Positions 35,268 to 42,421 of a stretch of DNA of 64,000 nucleotides are shown here, piece by piece. Source of the DNA: Paraburkholderia acidicola (GTDB taxonomy: Bacteria > Pseudomonadota > Gammaproteobacteria > Burkholderiales > Burkholderiaceae); contig NZ_MTZV01000003.1 in assembly GCF_002362315.1 (NCBI RefSeq), positions 248,001-312,000 of the forward strand. Reading direction: 5' to 3'. The notes under the pieces were generated by a model. The model did no database searches, was not told the DNA's origin, and worked only from the letters and a program-made list of their open reading frames with translations. Every line of letters starts with the position of its first letter. Positions within the stretch are counted from its first letter, which is position 1. A program made the translations under genes and the position numbers.

Positions 35268-36170
35268 CTAGCGCAGGTCCTCGGCGCGCGCGGGCGATTG
35301 CCGGATCAGCCCCCACACCGCCTCGGCCGCGGGTGACAGCGACCGGTCGCGGCGCCGCACCAGCTCGACGGTACGCTCGGCGCGCGGCACGAGCGATCGT
35401 GCGACCAGCGATACCTCTGCAGGCAGCGGCAGTGCCAGCCACGGCAGCACGCTGATCCCCACGCCCGCTTCGACGAGACCGAATACCGTCGCCGAATGGC
35501 CAAGCTCCTGGACCACGGTCGCGCTGACGCCATGCTCATCCATCGCGGCATCGATGATCGGCCGGCTGCCGGACGCGTAGTCCAGCATCACGAGACGCTC
35601 CCCCTCCAGATCCGTCCACGCCACCTGCGGTTGCGCAGCAAGCCGGTGATCCGAGCGGCAGACGACGCAGAAGGAGTCGGTCATCAACGGCTCGCCCAGC
35701 AGGTCGTCGGTCGTGAACGGGCCGATCACCACGCCGAAATCGACCTCGCCGGACTTCACCTTGCGGATCACGTCGCTTTGCACATCGTCGCGCAGGCCGA
35801 GCGTGATGAACGGAAACTGCTGGCCGCAGCCGGCGACGATCTGCGGCATCAGGCGGCAGGCGATCGTCGGACTCGCCGCCACCACCACCCGGCCGCGACG
35901 CTGCTCGCCGATCTCGCGGATCTCGCGCAACGTGTCGTCGAGGTCGGTCAAAAGGCGCGACACGCTCGCGACGAGATTCGCGCCGACGTCCGTCAGCTGG
36001 ACCTCACGGGTTGTCCGGTCGATCAGCTTCAGGCCGATTTCCGTCTCCAGCTCCCGCACGCAGCGGCTCACCGCCGACTGCGTCAAACCGATCTCATCGC
36101 CCGCGCGACTGAAACTCTGTAGCCGCGAGACTTCGATAAACACACGCAACTGGCGCAGCGTCACATTCAT
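35268..36170 (-). CDS. LysR family transcriptional regulator
   Basis: A 300-aa regulator. The N-terminal winged helix is TLRQLRVFIEVSRLQSFSRAGDEIGLTQSAVSRCVRELETEIGLKLIDRTTREVQLT (residues 4-60). A periplasmic-binding-like effector domain follows (RGRVVVAASPTIACRLMPQIV...FGVVIGPF...GVGISVLPWLALPLP). It resembles CynR/GltC-type members. The next gene on the strand, an aminotransferase, is a plausible target. The 411-bp region upstream separates it from a plus-strand gene. Confidence 0.92.
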   Translation of the reverse strand: MNVTLRQLRVFIEVSRLQSFSRAGDEIGLTQSAVSRCVRELETEIGLKLIDRTTREVQLTDVGANLVASVSRLLTDLDDTLREIREIGEQRRGRVVVAASPTIACRLMPQIVAGCGQQFPFITLGLRDDVQSDVIRKVKSGEVDFGVVIGPFTTDDLLGEPLMTDSFCVVCRSDHRLAAQPQVAWTDLEGERLVMLDYASGSRPIIDAAMDEHGVSATVVQELGHSATVFGLVEAGVGISVLPWLALPLPAEVSLVARSLVPRAERTVELVRRRDRSLSPAAEAVWGLIRQSPARAEDLR

Positions 36171-36581
36171 TTGGTGGTCTCATCAATCTAGTCGTTTGAT
36201 GCGCATTGTATTGTTTCTTTCTCGACACAGTATGGGTTTCGGCATGGCTTTTCGGTGCGGCAATAAGGCGCAAACGCACGCCAGGCGGGACTGATTGCAC
36301 AAGATTGGTGATTGTCCTGATTTGCGGGATGGGTTTTTTGGATTCTTATACGCCCCTGGCTAGCGCCTGCGCTGGCCTGACGCTGTAGGGCTGCGAGGGG
36401 GTTGGTAGCACAGTGGCACACTTCCTGCATTGAGGTGTGTCACAGGGTCGGCACCATCTTCGGTTCGATTGCATACCAACCGCCGTGGCAAGCCCGACCC
36501 CGCCTGGCACTCGTTTGACGGGTGCATGAAGAGTGCGCGGCGCGGGGCAGCGCACCGGAGTTAGCTTCGCTGAGGTGATAC
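36171..36581. other. Intergenic region between lysR and the second orphan transposase-domain gene
   Basis: No gene supported. The part next to lysR is AT-richer and should contain its promoter (a minus-strand TACAAT at about plus-strand 36206-36211 is a possible -10). The rest shows short imperfect inverted repeats only (for example ACACTT...AGGTGT near 36419-36440). Confidence 0.45.
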
Positions 36582-36983
36582 ATGATGCTGTTCGACGATT
36601 TAAGAGACAACGAGTGGGCGCTGGTCGAAGCGCTGTTCTGTGCGGAACCCGCACGGAGCGAACGGCGCGGACGTCCTCGCGTGGAAGCGCGGGCGGTAGT
36701 CAACGCGGTGCTGTGGGTGCTGTCGACGGGTGAAGGCTGGTCCAAGCTTCCCGGTCGCTATCCGTCGCCGCCGACCTGCCGCCGCCGCTTCGACGAGTGG
36801 CAGGCCGACGGCACACTCACCGAAATAGTGAAACGACTCGGCACGAGCGGTCGCGAAGTTTCGCTGCGTGGGCGCATCGGCGCCACGGCAGCGAAGCCGC
36901 CCGCACCGCCGAGCCGCGATCGCCTGCGCGGTGCATTCTGGACCAATCCGGAATCCTGGCGCGCGCCGGTCAAGATGGCCTGA
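36582..36983 (+). CDS. Second orphan IS5-type transposase N-terminal domain protein
   Basis: A 133-aa protein collinear with that at 3719-4159: DLRDNEWALVEALF, then RRGRPRVEARAVVNAVLWVLSTGEGWSKLPGRYPSPPTCRRRFDEWQADGTLTEIV. Identities concentrate on R-G-R-P, N-V/A-V-L-W-V, G-W-LP-RYP, TC-RRF and W-G-L-E. No DDE catalytic domain follows; after about residue 95 it continues into an unrelated tail ending WRAPVKMA. A ribosome site (GAGGTGATAC) precedes ATG 36582. A UUCG hairpin follows the stop. The intact frame in two diverged copies suggests selection rather than recent IS decay, but a remnant cannot be excluded. Confidence 0.7.
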   Translation: MMLFDDLRDNEWALVEALFCAEPARSERRGRPRVEARAVVNAVLWVLSTGEGWSKLPGRYPSPPTCRRRFDEWQADGTLTEIVKRLGTSGREVSLRGRIGATAAKPPAPPSRDRLRGAFWTNPESWRAPVKMA

Positions 36984-36999
36984 CGTAGATTGCTCCGCT

Positions 37000-37023
37000 A
37001 TCGGGCGCCTTCGGGCGCCCGAT
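37000..37023. terminator. UUCG-loop hairpin after the orphan transposase-domain gene
   Basis: ATCGGGCGCC and GGCGCCCGAT form a perfect 10-bp stem with a TTCG tetraloop, 16 bp after the stop. No T-tract follows, so termination efficiency is uncertain. Confidence 0.55.
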
Positions 37024-37281
37024 GCGTATCTGCGCTGCGTTGGCCAGACGGCAGCTACATCGCGTGCTGTGTTACGCGATATTCTGCAGACGGCCACACG
37101 TCCGTCATTCATCGCACTGGTACGCGATGTGTTTCCGTCGGCGCGACCGCGATTCACGCGAGCGCTTCTTCAGCCGCTGACGAAACATCCTTTTACTATT
37201 ATTTACACCGTGCTTTCGCTCCCGGGCATACCGTAGACGTATGCCACTACACCCAGGTCGTCTGGCTTGACGGGAGCCGAT

Positions 37282-37539
37282 ATGAAACCAATGTCCCTGC
37301 TTCTGTGCGGCATTGTGGTTTCATCCATTGTCGCCATCGCTGCAGCACAGGAACGCCCTTCGAGCTGGGGTGCCAAGGACGGACGCACGCCGGCCGCTCA
37401 ACGGTCCAATGCACAGCAGAAGGAATTCACGCCGCCCGCGCCGCGCGGAGATCTGCGCGGCGACATTGCGAGCAACGCTCACACGCGACCGGACCCGCCT
37501 GCGCGTAATGCACGCAACAATACGCTGCCACGGCAGTAG
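37282..37539 (+). CDS. Small secreted hypothetical protein
   Basis: An 85-aa product starting at ATG 37282 with CGGGAGCC upstream. A clear signal peptide (MKPMSLLLCGIVVSSIVAIAAA, cleavage near residue 22) is followed by a short Pro/Arg/Asn-rich mature part containing SSWGAKDGRTPAAQRSNAQQ. No domain is recognised. A strong terminator lies about 95 bp downstream. It is probably periplasmic. Confidence 0.65.
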   Translation: MKPMSLLLCGIVVSSIVAIAAAQERPSSWGAKDGRTPAAQRSNAQQKEFTPPAPRGDLRGDIASNAHTRPDPPARNARNNTLPRQ

Positions 37540-37632
37540 GAAGGAGAGATTGCTGGATCGAAACCGGGAACCACCTGCGCGCGCGCCAGTCTCATTAACG
37601 CCATAAGCACAGCGTGGCAGTAGTAATCCGGT

Positions 37633-37666
37633 AAGCCCGTATCTTCGCGATACGGGCTTTTTTTTG
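37633..37666 (+). terminator. Rho-independent terminator
   Basis: An 11-bp perfect stem AAGCCCGTATC/GATACGGGCTT (37633-37643 with 37649-37659), loop TTCGC, followed by a run of T's to 37665. Confidence 0.93.
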
Positions 37667-37758
37667 CACCGGTTAGTGTGCCAGCGGGTGTACTGGATGG
37701 CTTGCGGGCCGACGATCACCGCGGTCGCAACGCTGGGTCGAACCGCATGCGGCAGACG

Positions 37759-38076
37759 CTAGAGGCGCGCTTCCAGATCGGCTGCCGGTACTTCGCTCGC
37801 GGCAACGTAGTCGTTCACGCGCAGCGTGTCCCAGGCCATCGATCGCTCGTCGCGTGCGAGCCGCGCAAACTCGGCCCGCCCTCGCTCGGTCAGCACGGCT
37901 ATGTCGACCGGCGCATGAAAACCGGGGGCTGGCGCCACCGTACGCTGCCGGACCGTTTCCATCAGGCCGAGCGAACGCAGATATTCGAAAACGCCGGGAC
38001 GTCTGGCCCACGGGACCTGACGGTATTGCGCCCGACGCAACGCTTCAAGTACCGTTTCGTTGGAATGCGTGGTCAT
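37759..38076 (-). CDS. Small hypothetical protein (possible winged-helix fold)
   Basis: A 105-aa product, MTTHSNETVLEALRRAQYRQ at the N-terminus, with the middle segment GVFEYLRSLGLMETVRQ then a Pro-rich strand-like part and PVDIAVLTERGRAEFARLA. The helix-then-'LTERGR' pattern resembles winged-helix proteins, but no family is recognised. GAAGTGAG precedes the ATG. It stands alone on the minus strand. Confidence 0.58.
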   Translation of the reverse strand: MTTHSNETVLEALRRAQYRQVPWARRPGVFEYLRSLGLMETVRQRTVAPAPGFHAPVDIAVLTERGRAEFARLARDERSMAWDTLRVNDYVAASEVPAADLEARL

Positions 38077-38340
38077 CTCACTTCTTTCTTAAAGTGCAGC
38101 CATGACTCAGTTTTGCGCGATACCGCAACGCGCCGCCGTTAAGGCGCCAGCGCGGAGCCATTGCGAACAGTCGTCTTGCGACGTTCGACGGCGCCGTCTC
38201 GCGCCAGGTGCTGCCCACTCTTCAGGATCCCCGTATGAACGACCTGTTAGCGTCCTCTCCACGTGCCGACGATGCAACCGTTCCGGTGCGATGGCAAGAG
38301 CGTGGATTTGTCCTGAAAACCATACGTTACCCCATTTAAA

Positions 38341-39060
38341 TTGATTCTATTCACTTTATTGGCGCTTTTTTTTGCTGCAATCGTGCTAAGGCGACGACAG
38401 CGGATCATGCTCGCCGTGGCGGGAATCTTGCTGTTCTGGCTGCTCGCCGCAGGCTGGTTGACCGCCCCGTTGCTCGCCTGGGCACAAGCCGATATTCCCG
38501 CCGGCGGCACTGCAAATTTCTCGCCAGATACAGCGATCATCATGCTCGGCAGCGGCACCGAATACGATAGCCAGGGCACGCTGGTACCGAAGCACGATGC
38601 GCTTCTCCGCATCGTCACGAGCGCCAGTCTCTACCGACAGTGCAAGCAGGTCGCAACGCACTGCACGGTGATCGTGAGTGGCGGTAACCCGCAACGGCAT
38701 ACCGCATCGGAAGCCGACACGTACCTGCCCTGGCTGCTGCGCGACCAGGTGCCACGCGCCGACATCGTTCTCGAGAATCGCAGCCGTACGACCTACGAGA
38801 ACGCTCGCTTCGTCTCGGACATGGTGAAACACGCAGATTACGGCGCGCTGATCCTAGTGACGTCCGCCTACCAGATGCCCCGCGCCCTGCTCGACTTTCA
38901 TCGCTTCGGCCTGACACCGCAGCCCGCGATATCGAACACACGCCACGCGAACCTCGGCGTGCTGCCGCGCTACGACAATCTGGTGAACGCGGAGACCGCG
39001 CTACATGAGCTGATCGGTATTGCACAGTTTCACGTCTACCGTGCCATCGGCTGGTTTTGA
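38341..39060 (+). CDS. YdcF/ElyC/SanA-type (DUF218) membrane protein
   Basis: Up to 239 aa. Two N-terminal hydrophobic segments (about 1-16 and 23-50) anchor a DUF218 domain: DTAIIMLGSGTEYD, CTVIVSGGNPQRHTASEAD, IVLENRSRTTYENARF and ALILVTSAYQMPRALLDFHRFGL. Family members act in envelope-polysaccharide or peptidoglycan-related processes; the precise reaction is unknown. The only start codon after the upstream in-frame stop is TTG 38341, which has no clear ribosome site; ATG 38407 is the alternative and would drop the first helix. Confidence 0.82.
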   Translation: MILFTLLALFFAAIVLRRRQRIMLAVAGILLFWLLAAGWLTAPLLAWAQADIPAGGTANFSPDTAIIMLGSGTEYDSQGTLVPKHDALLRIVTSASLYRQCKQVATHCTVIVSGGNPQRHTASEADTYLPWLLRDQVPRADIVLENRSRTTYENARFVSDMVKHADYGALILVTSAYQMPRALLDFHRFGLTPQPAISNTRHANLGVLPRYDNLVNAETALHELIGIAQFHVYRAIGWF

Positions 39061-39175
39061 GATGATGTCAAATTTACTTAGCCATGCGATACATTTCGTA
39101 TCGTCCAGCCATTCATTTTGCATCACTCGCCTGTCCAGGCGCCCTGCATAGCCGGTCGTTACAGGCGCAGGATGA

Positions 39176-39211
39176 ATGTAACAAGATGTAACTGTCTGTG
39201 AATTCTGTTAC
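39176..39211. promoter_or_regulatory. RstA-box-like direct repeats upstream of the Asr-like gene
   Basis: ATGTAAC occurs at 39176-39182 and again at 39186-39192, a 10-bp period typical of OmpR-family response-regulator sites. Read on the minus strand, 39177-39190 is TACATCTTGTTACA, an exact fit to the enterobacterial RstA consensus TACATNTNGTTACA. A third, inverted half-site GTTAC is at 39207-39211. A TAGAAT -10-like hexamer follows at 39242-39247 with a poor -35, as expected for activator dependence. Confidence 0.55.
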
Positions 39212-39309
39212 GGATCGTCTGTTGGAGCGGATATTGCTGGCTAGAATGACGTGTCTTTCCGGTTGGACAGGCATCCTTGGGTCCATTAACCACTCCTGCG
39301 GAGGTAACG

Positions 39310-39579
39310 ATGAAGAAAGTGTCCCTGGCTATCCTGGTCTCCCTTGCTGCAATGTCCGGCGCAGCCTATGCGCAGACAGACAGTGAAGGCGTCACGGTGA
39401 GCACCGATCCGGCCAAGGCCGCCGACGTCGAGCAACGTGCGCAAGATTTGCAGGCGCATCAGCAGCAATCGATGGAAGGCATGTCGATGGAAAAGGAAAA
39501 GCATCACAAGCCGATGGCGCATCATCACAAGAAGCACATGAAAGAGAAAGCTGCAGCGGCCGACGCCGCAAGCCAGTAA
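39310..39579 (+). CDS. Small periplasmic His/Lys/Ala-rich protein, Asr (acid shock)-like
   Basis: An 89-aa product. Signal peptide MKKVSLAILVSLAAMSGAAYA (cleavage near residue 21) is followed by an Asp/Ala/Gln-rich part and then a His/Lys/Met-rich C-terminal half with EKHHKPMAHHHKKHMKEK before an Ala-rich end. In E. coli, Asr is similarly a short secreted Ala/His/Lys-rich protein controlled by RstA. The ribosome site CGGAGGTAACG is excellent. Metal binding or acid buffering are possible roles; orthology is inferred from composition and context only. A strong bidirectional terminator follows. Confidence 0.72.
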   Translation: MKKVSLAILVSLAAMSGAAYAQTDSEGVTVSTDPAKAADVEQRAQDLQAHQQQSMEGMSMEKEKHHKPMAHHHKKHMKEKAAAADAASQ

Positions 39580-39622
39580 TCGATTCGTGTAGCGCGCATC
39601 TTCGGGTCGCGCGGACATCGCG

Positions 39623-39661
39623 AAAAAAGCCGAAACCGGTCACGCCGGTTTCGGCTTTTTT
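39623..39661. terminator. Bidirectional Rho-independent terminator
   Basis: A 17-bp perfect stem including the A/T runs (39623-39639 with 39645-39661; core AGCCGAAACCGG), loop TCACG, with A6 on the left and T6 on the right. Confidence 0.94.
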
Positions 39662-39756
39662 CTTGCCGGGATTTCTGGCGGAAGGCGCCGCGCCGGTATG
39701 CTAAAGTCGCGCACCCATCCACCCCAACCCGTGCGCACCCAGGTGCGGAGGACAGA

Positions 39757-40014
39757 ATGAGCAACATCCAGCTGGACATCGAATGGACCGAAGCCGCATC
39801 GCGGAAGATCGAAAAACTCATGCCGCGTGGCGGCCAGGAAGCGTTCCTCGCGCTGCCGCCGGTCGAATGCCTGCCGATGGAAGGCGACGTGCTGTTCCTC
39901 GGCCCGGACGGCAAGCAGCAGCCGTTTATCGTTGCCGAGCGGCAATACCATCACGACGGCGACGCGGACTGGACCATCATCCTGATTCTCGACGTCCCGC
40001 AGGCGACGCACTGA
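39757..40014 (+). CDS. Conserved-looking hypothetical protein, 85 aa
   Basis: MSNIQLDIEWTEAASRKIEKLMPRGG, then PVECLPMEGDVLFLGPDGKQQPFIVAERQYHHDG and a hydrophobic strand TIILILDVPQ. It is soluble with no signal peptide. No family name is recognised. A good ribosome site (CGGAGGACAG) precedes ATG 39757. It is convergent with the monooxygenase gene 81 bp downstream. Confidence 0.72.
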   Translation: MSNIQLDIEWTEAASRKIEKLMPRGGQEAFLALPPVECLPMEGDVLFLGPDGKQQPFIVAERQYHHDGDADWTIILILDVPQATH

Positions 40015-40095
40015 CTCTCTATCGCGTGTGATGCCGGTGTCCACGAACGCATGCTGGTTCGTCGAGCACCGGCACATCAATGCGATGGCGCCGGA

Positions 40096-40386
40096 CTATT
40101 TGATCTTCGTGAGGACGCGAATTTCCGCGTGCTCGATCCAGTCGGCTGCCGCCTGCCTGTAAGCCGCGATATGCGCCGACTTCGCGTGCGCGGCGAGCGC
40201 TTCTTCGCTTTCCCAGCGTTCGAAGAAAACGAACCGGCGTGGCTCCTTCACATCGCGATGCAGATCGTACTGAAGCGCGCCGCGCTCGTTGCGCGTCGGT
40301 TCGACGATCCCTTCGACCGCTTCGCGCAGTTTCTCTTCGTCGCCAGGTTTCGCGATAGAGATCGCCACCACTGCAATTTCCGACAT
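40096..40386 (-). CDS. Antibiotic-biosynthesis-type monooxygenase (ABM/YgiN-like)
   Basis: A 96-aa ferredoxin-like-fold protein: EIAVVAISIAKPGDEEKLREAVEGIVEPTRNERGALQYDLHRD, then RFVFFERWESEEALAAHAKSAH, the standard ABM pattern. Such dimers include quinol oxygenases and enzymes without cofactors; the substrate is unknown. ATG 40386 has GAGGAGG immediately upstream; the open frame continues 22 codons further without similarity. Confidence 0.9.
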   Translation of the reverse strand: MSEIAVVAISIAKPGDEEKLREAVEGIVEPTRNERGALQYDLHRDVKEPRRFVFFERWESEEALAAHAKSAHIAAYRQAAADWIEHAEIRVLTKIK

Positions 40387-40681
40387 GTGTTCCTCCTCGA
40401 TGAAAAGCAGCAGAATACCGCCCGTCGCGCAGACGCGCTCGCACTCACGCACGCCCCAATCGCCGAACCTGACGATCAGCCAGGTCTGTGATTACCCGTA
40501 CATTCACGCAGCATACGAACTGCTAGACTGATTTACGACCCATCTGCCGGAGTCATAGCTTGGCTGGCATTATTTTCCGCGCCTTCGCGCCTTCTGCTTC
40601 GGCAAGCGCCCAGACCGAGTGTCGGTTGCGCGCGCATCGACCGCGCGTGTCCGTGGCCCGCGGCCTGTGAGTTTCATTGCC

Positions 40682-41959
40682 ATGCCAACCGTCGACGACC
40701 GCACGCTTCCCGACCTGCTGCCCCACCTCGTGCGCAACGACGCCGGCTGGGGCGCCACATGGTGCGGCGTCGCGCTGCAAAGCGTGTTCCAGCCGGTGTT
40801 GTCCGTCACGCACCGGCGCATCGTCGGCTACGAGGCGCTACTGCGCGCACACAATCCCCTCGGTCCACCAGTCTCACCCGAAGCACTGTTCGCCGCGACC
40901 CGTTCGTCGGAAGATGCGCGCAGGCTCGACCGTCTCGCGCGCTGCATGCATGTGGCGAATTTCGTCGAGCAAGGCATCGACGGCGCGTGGCTCTTTCTCA
41001 ACACCCGCCCCCAGGTCTTCGAGACCAGTTGGCCGCAGCGTGTCTTCATCGACGAACTGTCTGCGCATTTCGGACTGCCGCAGGAGCGCATCGTCATCGA
41101 GGTGCTGGAGCAACCCGCCGATGACGAAGCCGCCGTCGCCAACATGCTGGCCGCCGACGAACCGCGCGACTTCCTGATCGCCATCGACGACTTCGGCACC
41201 GGCTTCTCGAACTTCGACCGCGTGTGGCGCTTTCGTCCGGATATCGTCAAGCTCGACCGCTCGCTGATTGCACGCGCGGGCAAACGCGACGGCGACAACT
41301 CGATGATCAGCCATCTGATCTCGATGCTTCATCAACTGGGGACGATGGTGCTCGCCGAAGGCGTCGAGACCGACGAAGAACTGATGATCCTCATGCAGGC
41401 CGACGTCGACTTCGTGCAGGGCTTCTGGCTCGGCCAGCCGGAGGCTTCGGTCCGTGCGTCGAGCGCGCAGGCGCCCGCGCTGATCGAATCGATGTGGGAC
41501 AAGTTCTCGGAATACGAGCGCACGCACGCGCGCCATCAGCGCGTAAGCTTCGAGGGGTTGGCGGAAACGGTGCTGGCGGGCGCCGAGATGTACGCAGCAG
41601 GCGCAGATCTCGCGACGGCCGCGCAGAAAGTTTTCGCTTTCCCCGAAGCGCGCCGCGTGTTCGTGACGAATGCGCTCGGCCACCAGATGCTGCCGTCAGT
41701 CACCCCGCGCGAAGCCGCGCAACCGCCGGCGCGTCTTGCCCCGCTGTTTCCCGATACGTACAGCAACTGGTCGCGGCGCGCCTACTTCAAGCACGCACTG
41801 GCCGCACCGGGGCGTGTCGCGATGATGGGCCCGCATCGCTCGCTCTCCGACGGCGAGGACTGCTACACCGCCGCGGTTGCGGTCGAACGGAACGGCGAGC
41901 TCAACGTGTTCTGCGTCGACTTCACGCCGGCCTCGGTGATCTCCGGTCCGGTGCCCTGA
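40682..41959 (+). CDS. EAL-domain protein (putative c-di-GMP phosphodiesterase) with C-terminal sensor-like domain
   Basis: A 425-aa protein. The EAL domain (about 30-265) keeps the catalytic set: Glu51 in EALLR, Asn107 in FLNTRP, Glu140 in IVIEVLE, Asp169-Asp170 in IDDFGTGFS, Lys190 in VKLD, Glu226 in EGVET and Gln246 in VQGF, so it is probably active. The remaining ~150 residues have an alpha-helical spacer and a segment ARRVFVTNALG...YSNWSRRAYFKHALAAPG...DCYTAAVAVERNGELNVFCVDF that resembles a PAS/Cache-like sensor fold, as in YkuI-type proteins. No GGDEF or TM segment. ATG 40682 was chosen; GTG 40667 is possible. It is divergent from the monooxygenase gene. Confidence 0.87.
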   Translation: MPTVDDRTLPDLLPHLVRNDAGWGATWCGVALQSVFQPVLSVTHRRIVGYEALLRAHNPLGPPVSPEALFAATRSSEDARRLDRLARCMHVANFVEQGIDGAWLFLNTRPQVFETSWPQRVFIDELSAHFGLPQERIVIEVLEQPADDEAAVANMLAADEPRDFLIAIDDFGTGFSNFDRVWRFRPDIVKLDRSLIARAGKRDGDNSMISHLISMLHQLGTMVLAEGVETDEELMILMQADVDFVQGFWLGQPEASVRASSAQAPALIESMWDKFSEYERTHARHQRVSFEGLAETVLAGAEMYAAGADLATAAQKVFAFPEARRVFVTNALGHQMLPSVTPREAAQPPARLAPLFPDTYSNWSRRAYFKHALAAPGRVAMMGPHRSLSDGEDCYTAAVAVERNGELNVFCVDFTPASVISGPVP

Positions 41960-42016
41960 CGCTGCAGCGCCGGACTGCACCTCGCGCAGAACGAAGACAG
42001 GTTCTGCCAAAGCACC

Positions 42017-42421
42017 TCAGTCGTCGATGCGCGAACGCCCCGCCTTCACTTCGCCACGCTTTGTCTTCGTGTCGAGCCGTCGCAGATTCGACGCGCGTGT
42101 CGGACGGGTTGCGATGCGCCCCTTGCGCGTGACGCTCACGCTTTCGATCAATTGATCGAGCCGCGCCAGCGCGGCCGCGCGATTCATCTCTTGGGTGCGG
42201 TGCTCCTGCGCCTTGATGACGACGACACCATCGCGTGTGAGCCGGTGATCGGACAACGCGAGTAGCCGCATCTTCAGCACGTCGGGCAACGACGACGCGC
42301 GCACGTCGAAGCGCAGATGTATCGCACTCGATACCTTGTTGACGTTCTGCCCGCCCGCGCCTTGCGCACGCACGGCGGTCAGTTCGATTTCGTTCGGCGG
42401 GATGGGATAGCGGGAAGTCAT
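42017..42421 (-). CDS. arfB: Ribosome-rescue peptidyl-tRNA hydrolase ArfB
   Basis: A 134-aa release-factor-like protein that frees stalled ribosomes. The catalytic GGQ is at residues 23-25 ([13 protein letters not shown]), followed by the RF domain ([16 protein letters not shown]) and a basic C-terminal tail ([19 protein letters not shown]) that enters the mRNA channel in the family. Its ATG overlaps the recD stop by 4 bp (42418-42421), making it the last gene of recC-recB-recD-arfB. Confidence 0.94.
   Translation of the reverse strand: MTSRYPIPPNEIELTAVRAQGAGGQNVNKVSSAIHLRFDVRASSLPDVLKMRLLALSDHRLTRDGVVVIKAQEHRTQEMNRAAALARLDQLIESVSVTRKGRIATRPTRASNLRRLDTKTKRGEVKAGRSRIDD

Noticed and set aside
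36990-37508. 172-codon plus-strand frame over the spacer and the small secreted protein gene
   Set aside because: It overlaps the signal-peptide-bearing gene at 37282 in another frame and shows no domain or ribosome site.
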